Shown here: one piece after another, positions 54,508 through 62,603 of the stretch
Position numbering within the stretch: the first letter of the stretch is position 1
Layout: the number at the start of each line of letters is the position of its first letter
Source of the DNA: Corallibacter vietnamensis
GTDB lineage: Bacteria; Bacteroidota; Bacteroidia; Flavobacteriales; Flavobacteriaceae
Reading direction: 5' to 3'
NCBI RefSeq assembly: GCF_039537875.1
Contig: NZ_BAABBI010000001.1
Coordinates: 434,001-498,000, forward strand
Length of the DNA stretch: 64,000 bases
Notes under the pieces: model-generated
Told to the model about the DNA's origin: nothing
What the model saw: the letters and a program-made list of their open reading frames with translations, nothing else
Database searches by the model: none
Made by a program: the position numbers and the translations under genes

Positions 54508-55479
54508 ATGACTTTTAGACAAAAAAACAAAATCACAGTATTAGGACACGATATAAAAGCAGGTGAAAATTGTGAATTAAGTTTTGGCGTTGCAAATCTT
54601 CATACCTCATCTAGCGTAGATGTTCCTGTAATAATAGAACGCTCTAAAAAACCAGGACCAGTAGTTTTATTTACTGCTGGCATTCATGGTGACGAAGTAA
54701 ATGGCGTAGAAATAATTAGACAAATAATTGCTAAAGGTATAAACAAACCTAAAGCAGGAACCATTATTTGTATTCCCATTATTAATGTTTTTGGATTTAT
54801 TAACTTAAACAGAGAATTCCCTGATGGCAGAGATTTAAACCGTGTTTTTCCTGGTACTAAAAACGGTTCTTTAGCAAGTCGTGTTGCCTATAAACTTGTA
54901 AATGAAGTAATCCCTGATGTTGATTTTATTATGGATTTTCATACCGGTGGCGCCGGAAGGTTTAATGCTCCTCAAATTCGTATTGCAAAAAACAACCCAA
55001 AACTAGACAAGCTAGCCGATGTTTTTGGGTCACCGTTTGTTCTTTACTCTAAAAACATTAAAAAATCATTCAGAAACACCTGCCATAAACTAGATATTCC
55101 TATTCTTTTATTTGAAGGCGGAAAATCATTTCACATAGATGATCAAGTAACTAATACCGCTGTAAACGGCGCTAAACGCGTGCTTAATCATTTAGGAATG
55201 CTTTCTACCAGATTCAAAATATCTAAACCCAAAAAGATGCCTGTTTATATACTGGATAGTCGCTGGCAACGTGCTAGTTTTTCAGGCATGTTTAAACCTT
55301 CTATTGCTATAAATTCTAAAGTAACAAAAGGCGATGTTATAGGTAACATAACAGATCCTTATGGCAAGTTTAATCACTTTGTTAAAGCTAGTAATTCAGG
55401 ATATATCATTAATGTAAATGAGTCGCCTATTGTATATCAAGGAGACGCCTTATTCCATATAACTACCAAGTTAAAATGA
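54508..55479 (+). CDS. AstE/aspartoacylase-family zinc amidohydrolase (M14-like)
   Basis: A 323-residue metal-dependent deacylase/amidase. The zinc ligands are H60 and E63 (AGIHGDEVNG) and H145 (MDFHTGG); the catalytic glutamate is probably E203 (LLFEGGKSF). NREFPDGRDLNRVFPG carries the substrate-carboxylate arginine. The C-terminal lobe is a small beta-barrel/biotinyl-like domain (VTKGDVIGNITDPYG). The name by similarity is succinylglutamate desuccinylase, but no arginine-catabolism genes are nearby. Its place directly after rimK suggests a substrate with a glutamyl amide. Overlaps the next gene by 4 nt. Confidence 0.87.
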   Translation: MTFRQKNKITVLGHDIKAGENCELSFGVANLHTSSSVDVPVIIERSKKPGPVVLFTAGIHGDEVNGVEIIRQIIAKGINKPKAGTIICIPIINVFGFINLNREFPDGRDLNRVFPGTKNGSLASRVAYKLVNEVIPDVDFIMDFHTGGAGRFNAPQIRIAKNNPKLDKLADVFGSPFVLYSKNIKKSFRNTCHKLDIPILLFEGGKSFHIDDQVTNTAVNGAKRVLNHLGMLSTRFKISKPKKMPVYILDSRWQRASFSGMFKPSIAINSKVTKGDVIGNITDPYGKFNHFVKASNSGYIINVNESPIVYQGDALFHITTKLK

Positions 55480-56039
55480 CAAAAGCAGCACTTCGTAAAG
55501 CTTATAAGTTAAAACGAAATAACTTAAGCATTGAAGACATTGATAATTTAAGTATCGCTATTGCTAACAAGCTATTACAGTTGCCTATTTGGGACAAATC
55601 CTTTTATCATATTTACTTAACAATAGAAGAACAAAAAGAAGTAAACACTGATTTTATTTTGAACATTCTCTCTGGAAAAGATAAAAACATTGTTATTTCT
55701 AAAAGTGATTTCAAAACAGGGTTGATGCATAATTTTTTGTTGACAGACAATACTGTTATTAAAAAAAATGCTTTAAATATCCCTGAACCTATTGATGGAA
55801 TTCCAATTCAAAACAATGTTATTGATGTTGTTTTTATACCACTTTTAGCTTTTGACAAGCAAGGACATCGTGTTGGCTACGGAAAAGGATTTTACGATAG
55901 GTTTTTAGCATCCTGCAAAGCAGATGTCATTAAAGTTGGATTATCTTTTTTTGATGTAGCGCCTTTAATTGAAGATGTTTTGGAAACTGATATTGCTCTA
56001 GATTATTGCGTGACTCCAGAACAAATTTTTTCTTTTTAA
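55476..56039 (+). CDS. 5-formyltetrahydrofolate cyclo-ligase
   Basis: Converts 5-formyl-THF to 5,10-methenyl-THF with ATP. It has 187 residues. The N-terminal KAALRKAYKLKRNNLS and the C-terminal DKQGHRVGYGKGFYDRFL motif are diagnostic. Its start overlaps the AstE-like stop by 4 nt, making it the last gene of the RimB-RimK-AstE-like operon. It converges with lspA, overlapping its end by 4 nt. Confidence 0.94.
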   Translation: MTKAALRKAYKLKRNNLSIEDIDNLSIAIANKLLQLPIWDKSFYHIYLTIEEQKEVNTDFILNILSGKDKNIVISKSDFKTGLMHNFLLTDNTVIKKNALNIPEPIDGIPIQNNVIDVVFIPLLAFDKQGHRVGYGKGFYDRFLASCKADVIKVGLSFFDVAPLIEDVLETDIALDYCVTPEQIFSF

Positions 56040-56656
56040 TTTCTATCAAATGCTTTTTTATTAAACACAATAAGCAAACCAAAACCTGTGCTTATTGCAA
56101 CATCAGCAATATTAAAAACAGGTTCAAAAAAAGTAAAATACTTATCACCAACTAGTGGCATCCATTCAGGTAAATATCCTTTCCAAATAGGAAAATATAA
56201 CATATCCACTACTTTACCATGAAACAAGCTATCATAACCTCCTTCAGATGGTAAAAAAGAAGCAACTTGCCCATGACTATCATTAAATAAAACACCATAA
56301 AAAACGGAATCTATAATATTCCCTAAAGCGCCGGCAAATATGAGAGATACTGCTATTATCAGCACTCGCGATTGTTGCTTTTTGGTTACATCATACAGCC
56401 AATAACCAATACCTAAAACAGCAACTATTCTAAAAATAGTTAATGACATTTTTGCTGTTCTATCAGATATAAATGAAACAAAATCACTAATCTTGGTTCC
56501 CCAAGCCATACCTTCATTTTCAACAAAATATATCCTAAACCAACTAAACACAGTAGTATCTTCTCCTATTACAAAATGTGTTTTTATATAAATTTTACTC
56601 ACTTGGTCCACAAGTAAAATAAGAACAATAAAAAGAATAGATTTTTTTAAGGACAT
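56036..56656 (-). CDS. lspA: Lipoprotein signal peptidase (signal peptidase II)
   Basis: Cleaves the signal peptide of prolipoproteins in the inner membrane. It has 206 residues, about 40 longer than the E. coli enzyme. The extra length is a periplasmic insertion between the two catalytic aspartates, D116 (GALGNIIDSVFYG) and D185 (FNIADVAIS), a normal Bacteroidota feature. Four membrane segments are visible, plus NEGMAWG. It follows the DUF4097-like gene by 34 nt on the minus strand. Confidence 0.95.
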   Translation of the reverse strand: MSLKKSILFIVLILLVDQVSKIYIKTHFVIGEDTTVFSWFRIYFVENEGMAWGTKISDFVSFISDRTAKMSLTIFRIVAVLGIGYWLYDVTKKQQSRVLIIAVSLIFAGALGNIIDSVFYGVLFNDSHGQVASFLPSEGGYDSLFHGKVVDMLYFPIWKGYLPEWMPLVGDKYFTFFEPVFNIADVAISTGFGLLIVFNKKAFDRN

Positions 56657-56690
56657 GTAATCTGTTTGATTTCAAACAAAAGTAATATAA

Positions 56691-57314
56691 TTATTGTTTT
56701 TTAGTAATGTGAATATCACCATTAATAGAATTTAACAACAATGTATTAGCTCCTAATTCTAATTTATCAAGCTTTACTTTACCATGTTTTGTGTGTGCAT
56801 TTACAGTAGCATAATTACTTACTACTGTAATATCACCTTGTATGGTATTAACCACAGCAGAACCTGTGAACTCTGTTGCTGAAAAATGTCCGCTTAAAAG
56901 CTCTGTAAAAACATGTTCATATTCACCTTTTAAATACACTGAACCTATATCACTTGCTATATTTAGATTTAATCCTTTTGGCAGGATAATGTGGTATTCA
57001 ATAGAGATTACTTTATGCGCTGACAACTTATCATCTTTTGCCTTAAACAACGGTTGATATGCTGTTGAAACAAAAAGCGTATCATTTTTTGTTTGGTTAG
57101 ACAACACCAATTGCTCACTATTTTCACCTTCCATCAAGGTTTTAACTGAAATTGTGCTTACAGCAGCTGTTTCTACATATATTCTAAAGCTATTATTAGC
57201 ATTAATTTTTACTGTAGAAATAGTACCTGCCTGTAACTCTTTTTTAGAAACTTTTTGTGCGTTTACATGAAAAAAAGCCAAAATAAAAAAAATTAAAAGC
57301 CCTTGTTGTTTCAT
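56691..57314 (-). CDS. Exported DUF4097-like beta-helix protein
   Basis: A 207-residue secreted protein with a signal peptide (LIFFILAFFHVNAQ). The rest is a repetitive beta pattern with short asparagine/glycine turns (SDIGSVYLKGEY, NTIQGDITVVSNY, NTLLLNSINGDIHI), as in the DUF4097/adhesin-like beta-helix family. Function unknown. Its ATG is overlapped by the U-tract of the terminator that closes the ileS-dksA run, and lspA follows. Confidence 0.7.
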   Translation of the reverse strand: MKQQGLLIFFILAFFHVNAQKVSKKELQAGTISTVKINANNSFRIYVETAAVSTISVKTLMEGENSEQLVLSNQTKNDTLFVSTAYQPLFKAKDDKLSAHKVISIEYHIILPKGLNLNIASDIGSVYLKGEYEHVFTELLSGHFSATEFTGSAVVNTIQGDITVVSNYATVNAHTKHGKVKLDKLELGANTLLLNSINGDIHITKKQ

Positions 57315-57353
57315 AAAAAAACAAAACGCTTCAAGGTTCTTGAAGCGTTTTTG
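57313..57353 (-). terminator. Terminator after the DksA-like gene, touching the next start codon
   Basis: AAAACGCTTCAAG (57323-57335) pairs with CTTGAAGCGTTTT (57339-57351) around a 3-nt loop. Read on the minus strand it is followed by seven T that run into the ATG at 57314. Confidence 0.88.
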
Positions 57354-57382
57354 ATATGTGTTTTTTAAAAAAGTAATAACGT

Positions 57383-57763
57383 TTATTGCATATTTTTAGC
57401 CTCAATACTTAAGGTTGCATGAGGAACTAGCCTTAAACGTTCTTTATTTATTAATTTTCCAGTAACTCTACAAACGCCATATGTTTTATTTTCTATACGA
57501 ATAAGTGCATTTTTTAGGTCACGAATAAATTTTTCTTGACGAATAGCAAGTTGTGAGTTTGCTTCTTTACTCATTGTTTCACTACCTTCTTCAAATGCTT
57601 TAAATGTTGGCGATGTATCATCGGTACCATTATTTAGGTCATTCATATATGCACTTTTTATCAATTCTAAATCGTGCTGTGCTTTTTCTATTTTTTCTTG
57701 AATTAGCGCTTTAAATTCTGCTAAATCTTTATCTGAATATCTTACGTTTGCTTCAACTGCCAT
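57383..57763 (-). CDS. TraR/DksA-family protein lacking the zinc cysteines
   Basis: A 126-residue coiled-coil protein of the DksA/TraR family, which binds the RNA polymerase secondary channel to modulate transcription. Two helices (about 10-45 and 62-93) form the coiled coil. The C-terminal zinc-finger segment is YGVCRVTGKLINKERLRLVP followed by HATLSIEA: only C98 of the four cysteines remains. The overall finger shape is kept, as in other Bacteroidota members. It starts 4 nt after ileS. Confidence 0.88.
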   Translation of the reverse strand: MAVEANVRYSDKDLAEFKALIQEKIEKAQHDLELIKSAYMNDLNNGTDDTSPTFKAFEEGSETMSKEANSQLAIRQEKFIRDLKNALIRIENKTYGVCRVTGKLINKERLRLVPHATLSIEAKNMQ

Positions 57764-57767
57764 AATC

Positions 57768-60700
57768 TTAATGTTTTTGAATAAACAATTTGGTATTTAT
57801 ATCATCAAAAGCAATTTCTATACCATTGTCTATTTGGTCAATAATTTCAAGTTCTTCAGCTAAAGTTTCAGTTTTAATATAATCCATATTATCACTTACC
57901 GCTTTAACAATACTATCTTCCTTTTGAAGTTTCACATCAATACGATCTGTAACTTCAAAACCAGAGTCTTTACGTAAATTTTGAATACGGTTTACGAGCT
58001 CACGAGCAATCCCTTCTTTTCGTAAATCATCAGTAATAGTAACATCTAGCGCTACTGTTAATGCGCCTTCATTAGCTACAAGCCAACCTTCGATGTCTTG
58101 AGATGATATTTCTACATCGTCAAGTCCTAAAGTAATGTTTTTTCCGTTAACTTCAACATCTAAAACACCCTTTTGCTCGATTTTTTTAATATCTTCTGAA
58201 GTAAACTTTGAAATAGCTCCAGCAATAAGCTTCATATCTTTACCAAAACGTGGTCCTAACGCTTTAAAATTAGGCTTTATTTGTTTTACTAAAATGTCTG
58301 AAGCGTCGCTTAACAATTCAATTTCTTTAATGTTAACCTCATGTTTTATTAAATCGGCAACTGCAAAAATTTCTTCCTTTTGTTGTTCACTATCAACAGG
58401 AATCATAATTTTTTGCAATGGTTGACGCACTTTAATCTTCTCCTTTGCTCTTAACGACAATACCAACGACGATATTGTTTGCGCATTCTCCATTTTACGT
58501 TCTAAGCTTTTATCTACAAAGCTTTCATCGTATTTTGGAAACTCCGCCAAATGTACACTCTCAACGTTTTCTTTTTGTGTTACTTGTGTTAAGTCTTGGT
58601 AAAGTTTATCCATATAAAATGGTGCAATTGGCGCGCCTAATTTAGCAAGCGTTACCATACAAGTATAAAGCGTTTGATAAGCCGAAATTTTATCGGTTTG
58701 GTAATCGCCTTTCCAAAAACGTCTTCTACTTAAACGCACATACCAGTTACTTAAATATTCTTGTGTAAAGTCTGATATAGCTCTTGCTGCTTTAGTAGGT
58801 TCGTATGCTGCATAAAACTCATCTACCTTCTTGATAAGGGTATGTAGTTCAGATAAAATCCAACGGTCTAACTCTGGACGTTCTTCTAACGGAATATCGG
58901 CTTCGCTATAATTGAATGTATCTAAATTGGTATATAAACTAAAGAATGAGTAGGTATTGTAAAGTGTTCCGAAGAATTTACGTTTTACTTCCTCAATACC
59001 ATCTACATCAAATTTTAGGTTATCCCAAGGGTTTGCATTTGAAATCATGTACCAACGTGTAGCATCAGCACCATACGTTGATAAGGTTTCAAAAGGATCT
59101 GTAGCATTACCTAAACGTTTAGACATTTTTTGTCCGTTTTTGTCTAACACCAATCCGTTAGATACCACGTTTTTATAAGCTACTGAATCAAACACCATCG
59201 TTCCAATAGCATGTAGCGTATAGAACCAACCACGTGTTTGGTCAACACCTTCTGCGATAAAATCGGCAGGGAATGAAGTATTGTTGTCTATTTTTTCTTT
59301 GTTTTCAAACGGATAATGCCATTGTGCATAAGGCATAGAACCTGAATCAAACCAAACATCAATTAAATCGCTTTCACGCTTCATTGGTTGTCCTGATGGT
59401 GACACAAGCACAATTTCATCTACAATGTTTTTATGTAAATCTAACTTTGCATAGTTTTCTTCGGAATTGTTTCCTACTTCAAAATCAGCAAAAATATCAG
59501 CTTTCATTACGCCAGCCTCAACAGCTTTAGCCATTTCAGCTTTTAGTTCTTCAACCGAACCAATACAGATTTCTTCTTTACCATCTTCGGTTCTCCAAAT
59601 TGGCAACGGAATTCCCCAATAACGCGAACGCGATAAGTTCCAATCGTTGGCATTAGCTAACCAATTACCAAAACGACCAGTTCCTGTTGCTTTTGGTTTC
59701 CAATTGATGGTTTCATTCAATTCAAACATTCTGTCTTTAACATCGGTTACTTTAATAAACCAAGAATCTAACGGATAGTATAGAATTGGCTTGTCAGTTC
59801 TCCAACAGTTAGGATAGCTGTGTTTGTATTTTTCAACCTTAAAGGCTTTATTTTCGGTTTTTAATTTGATAGCTAACTCTACATCAACTGATTTTTCGGG
59901 AGCTTCGCCATCATTGTAATATTCGTTTTTCACATATTTACCAGCAAACTCACCCATTTCTGGACGGAATTTACCTTGTAAGTCTACTAAAGGCACCAAG
60001 TTTCCATTGGCATCTTTTACCAACATTGGAGGCACTTCAGGAGTTGATTGTTTAGCAACCAAAGCATCATCTGCACCAAAAGTTGGCGCTGTATGTACAA
60101 TTCCTGTTCCGTCTTCAGTCGTTACGAAATCTCCAGCAATAACTCTGAAGGCATTTTCAGGGTTGTCGTTTGGTAACGCATAAGGCAATAATTGCTCATA
60201 CGTAATACCAACTAAATCGGCTCCTTTAAATTCTTTTACAACGCAGTATGGTATTTTTTTATCTCCAGATGTATATTCTAATAATTCTGGTTTTGTTTCT
60301 ACACGTTTAAACTTTCCGTCAAATTGTTTATTAACTAACGGTTTTGCTAACACAACGTTAATTGGCTCAAACGTATATTGGTTATAGGTTTCAACCAATA
60401 CGTAGTCAATTTTTGGACCAACCGTTAAGGCTGTATTACTAGGAAGCGTCCAAGGTGTGGTAGTCCAAGCCAAGAAATGAATAGTTCCTTCGTTTTGTAA
60501 AAAGTCAGGAAGCGATGCTTCATTAGCTTTAAACTGCGCAACAACCGTTGTATCTGTTACATCTTGATAGGTTCCTGGTTGGTTCAACTCATGCGAACTT
60601 AAACCTGTACCAGCTTTTGGAGAGTATGGTTGAATGGTATAACCTTTATACAACAAACTTTTGTTATATATCTGTTTTAGTAACCACCAAACCGATTCCA

Positions 60701-61172
60701 TGTATTTAGGTTCGTAGGTAATGTATGGATCGTCCATATCAACCCAGTAACCCATTTTTTGAGTCAGGTCGTTCCAAACATCAGTGTAACGCATAACCGC
60801 TTTACGGCAGGCAGCGTTGTAGTCTTCAACCGAAATGGTTTTACCAATGTCTTCTTTTGTAATTCCCAATTCTTTTTCCACACCTAACTCAATAGGTAAT
60901 CCGTGGGTATCCCAACCAGCTTTACGCTTTACTTGGAAACCTTTCATGGTTTTGTAACGCGGAAAAATATCTTTGATAGCACGTGCTAAAACGTGGTGTA
61001 CACCAGGTAAGCCGTTTGCCGAAGGAGGCCCTTCAAAAAACACAAATGGTTTAGCGTTTTCACGTGTGGTTACACTTTTTTCAAATACGTTATTTTCTTG
61101 CCAATAATTGCCAATTTCTTCAGCAACTTTTGGTAAGTCAAGACCTTTATATTCAGGGAATTTCTTACTCAT
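57768..61172 (-). CDS. ileS: Isoleucyl-tRNA synthetase, type 2, with GVHH signature motif
   Basis: Charges tRNA-Ile. It has 1134 residues, longer than type 1 bacterial enzymes (about 940) and like the eukaryote-type IleRS2. The class I signature, normally HxGH, reads G57-V-H-H60 (NGLPGVHHVLAR); the second motif is K682-MSKR. The CP1 editing domain contains TTPWTLPSNTAL, and the anticodon-binding domain includes the DRWILSELHTLI stretch. No C-terminal zinc finger of the type 1 form is seen. Followed after 4 nt by the DksA-like gene. Confidence 0.96.
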   Translation of the reverse strand: MSKKFPEYKGLDLPKVAEEIGNYWQENNVFEKSVTTRENAKPFVFFEGPPSANGLPGVHHVLARAIKDIFPRYKTMKGFQVKRKAGWDTHGLPIELGVEKELGITKEDIGKTISVEDYNAACRKAVMRYTDVWNDLTQKMGYWVDMDDPYITYEPKYMESVWWLLKQIYNKSLLYKGYTIQPYSPKAGTGLSSHELNQPGTYQDVTDTTVVAQFKANEASLPDFLQNEGTIHFLAWTTTPWTLPSNTALTVGPKIDYVLVETYNQYTFEPINVVLAKPLVNKQFDGKFKRVETKPELLEYTSGDKKIPYCVVKEFKGADLVGITYEQLLPYALPNDNPENAFRVIAGDFVTTEDGTGIVHTAPTFGADDALVAKQSTPEVPPMLVKDANGNLVPLVDLQGKFRPEMGEFAGKYVKNEYYNDGEAPEKSVDVELAIKLKTENKAFKVEKYKHSYPNCWRTDKPILYYPLDSWFIKVTDVKDRMFELNETINWKPKATGTGRFGNWLANANDWNLSRSRYWGIPLPIWRTEDGKEEICIGSVEELKAEMAKAVEAGVMKADIFADFEVGNNSEENYAKLDLHKNIVDEIVLVSPSGQPMKRESDLIDVWFDSGSMPYAQWHYPFENKEKIDNNTSFPADFIAEGVDQTRGWFYTLHAIGTMVFDSVAYKNVVSNGLVLDKNGQKMSKRLGNATDPFETLSTYGADATRWYMISNANPWDNLKFDVDGIEEVKRKFFGTLYNTYSFFSLYTNLDTFNYSEADIPLEERPELDRWILSELHTLIKKVDEFYAAYEPTKAARAISDFTQEYLSNWYVRLSRRRFWKGDYQTDKISAYQTLYTCMVTLAKLGAPIAPFYMDKLYQDLTQVTQKENVESVHLAEFPKYDESFVDKSLERKMENAQTISSLVLSLRAKEKIKVRQPLQKIMIPVDSEQQKEEIFAVADLIKHEVNIKEIELLSDASDILVKQIKPNFKALGPRFGKDMKLIAGAISKFTSEDIKKIEQKGVLDVEVNGKNITLGLDDVEISSQDIEGWLVANEGALTVALDVTITDDLRKEGIARELVNRIQNLRKDSGFEVTDRIDVKLQKEDSIVKAVSDNMDYIKTETLAEELEIIDQIDNGIEIAFDDINTKLFIQKH

Positions 61173-61176
61173 TATA

Positions 61177-61209
61177 TCATTAATTCGTTTCGACGTGCGA
61201 AATTAATGA
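61177..61209. repeat. Inverted repeat just upstream of ileS
   Basis: TCATTAATT (61177-61185) and AATTAATGA (61201-61209) are 9-nt perfect arms, extended inward by CG/CGA with one bulge. It lies 5 nt before the ileS ATG. There is no T-run for termination. Operator or mRNA hairpin are both possible. Confidence 0.4.
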
Positions 61210-61244
61210 TTTTTAGTAAAATAGGCGTGTTGAAATGCGTGATT

Positions 61245-62603
61245 TTAAACAATAAAATCTACCAAATCCTCAATTTTCGAAATCAATTGAATTTTTATAG
61301 CTGTATTCTTAAGTGATATTTTATTGTATTTAGATACAAATATGGTTGCAAACCCTAATTTTTCAGCTTCTAAAATACGTTGCTCAACACGTTGAACAGG
61401 CCTAATTTCACCAGACAAGCCAACCTCTGCAGCAAAACAAAAGTCTTTTTGAAGAGCTTCATCCTCATTTGACGACAAAATAGCAGCTACTACCGCTAAA
61501 TCTATTGCTGGATCATCAACAGTAATACCACCTGTGATGTTTAGAAAGACATCTTTTGCTCCAAGACGAAAACCTGCACGTTTTTCTAAAACCGCCAAAA
61601 GCATATTTAAGCGTTTTGCATTAAAACCTGTGGCGCTTCGCTGTGGTGTACCATAAACCGCCGTGCTTACCAAAGCCTGAACCTCTATCATTAAAGGACG
61701 TAAACCTTCTAGTGTTGCTGCAATGGCATTTCCTGAAAGTTCTTCATCTTTTTTTGATATTAATATTTCACTAGGGTTTGACACTTCTCTTAAGCCAGAA
61801 CCCTGCATTTCATAAATACCTAATTCACTAGTTGAACCAAAGCGGTTTTTATTTGCCCTTAAAATCCTAAAAACATGATTACGATCACCTTCAAATTGTA
61901 AAACCGTATCAACCATGTGCTCCAAGATTTTTGGTCCTGCAATATTACCGTCTTTGGTAATATGACCAATCAAAACTACTGGTGTTGCTGTTTCCTTGGC
62001 AAATTTTATAAGTTCCGTAGTACATTCTTTAATTTGAGAAATACTACCGGAAGACGCCTCGATATAATCGCTATGCAATGTTTGGATAGAATCTACAACA
62101 ACGATATCTGGTTGCAAATCCTCAATCTGTCTGAAAATATTTTGGGTTTTTGTTTCTGTTAAAATATAGCAGTTATTACTATTAGGATTAATACGTTGCG
62201 CACGCATTTTTATTTGCTTTTGGCTCTCTTCTCCAGAAACGTACAGCGTTTTGTAGGGTAGTTTTAAAGCTATCTGAAGCAAAAGTGTACTTTTTCCTAT
62301 ACCAGGTTCTCCTCCTAATAGCGTAAGAGATCCAGGAACAATACCACCACCTAGAACACGATTAAACTCTTCATCATTTGTATTTAATCGCGCATCTTGA
62401 GAAGCATCTATTTCATTAATTAATAATGGTTTTGATGTTCTTTTTGCGGCTGATGTTGGAGTTTTCCAATCGCTTTTTTCAGGTTTTTGTATGAGTTCTT
62501 CAGCAATGGTATTCCATTCTTTACAAGATGTACATTGTCCTTGCCATTTAGAATATTGAGTGCCGCAATTTTGACAAAAAAAAGTGGTTTTTACTTTAGC
62601 CAT
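61245..62603 (-). CDS. radA: DNA repair protein RadA
   Basis: A RecA-related branch-migration ATPase. It has 452 residues. The N-terminal zinc finger has C10, C13, C24 and C27. Walker A is GGEPGIGKST (97-106), KNRFGSTSELGIYEM is the RadA-specific KNRFG motif, and the C-terminal Lon-like P domain begins near SGNAIAATLEGLRP. Its start overlaps the esterase-like stop by 1 nt. Confidence 0.97.
   Translation of the reverse strand: MAKVKTTFFCQNCGTQYSKWQGQCTSCKEWNTIAEELIQKPEKSDWKTPTSAAKRTSKPLLINEIDASQDARLNTNDEEFNRVLGGGIVPGSLTLLGGEPGIGKSTLLLQIALKLPYKTLYVSGEESQKQIKMRAQRINPNSNNCYILTETKTQNIFRQIEDLQPDIVVVDSIQTLHSDYIEASSGSISQIKECTTELIKFAKETATPVVLIGHITKDGNIAGPKILEHMVDTVLQFEGDRNHVFRILRANKNRFGSTSELGIYEMQGSGLREVSNPSEILISKKDEELSGNAIAATLEGLRPLMIEVQALVSTAVYGTPQRSATGFNAKRLNMLLAVLEKRAGFRLGAKDVFLNITGGITVDDPAIDLAVVAAILSSNEDEALQKDFCFAAEVGLSGEIRPVQRVEQRILEAEKLGFATIFVSKYNKISLKNTAIKIQLISKIEDLVDFIV

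Noticed and set aside
45926..57353. Near-identical AACGCTTC hairpins at 45926-45963 and 57313-57353 as a dispersed repeat
   Set aside because: Similarity is limited to the stem of two ordinary terminators; flanking DNA and loops differ.
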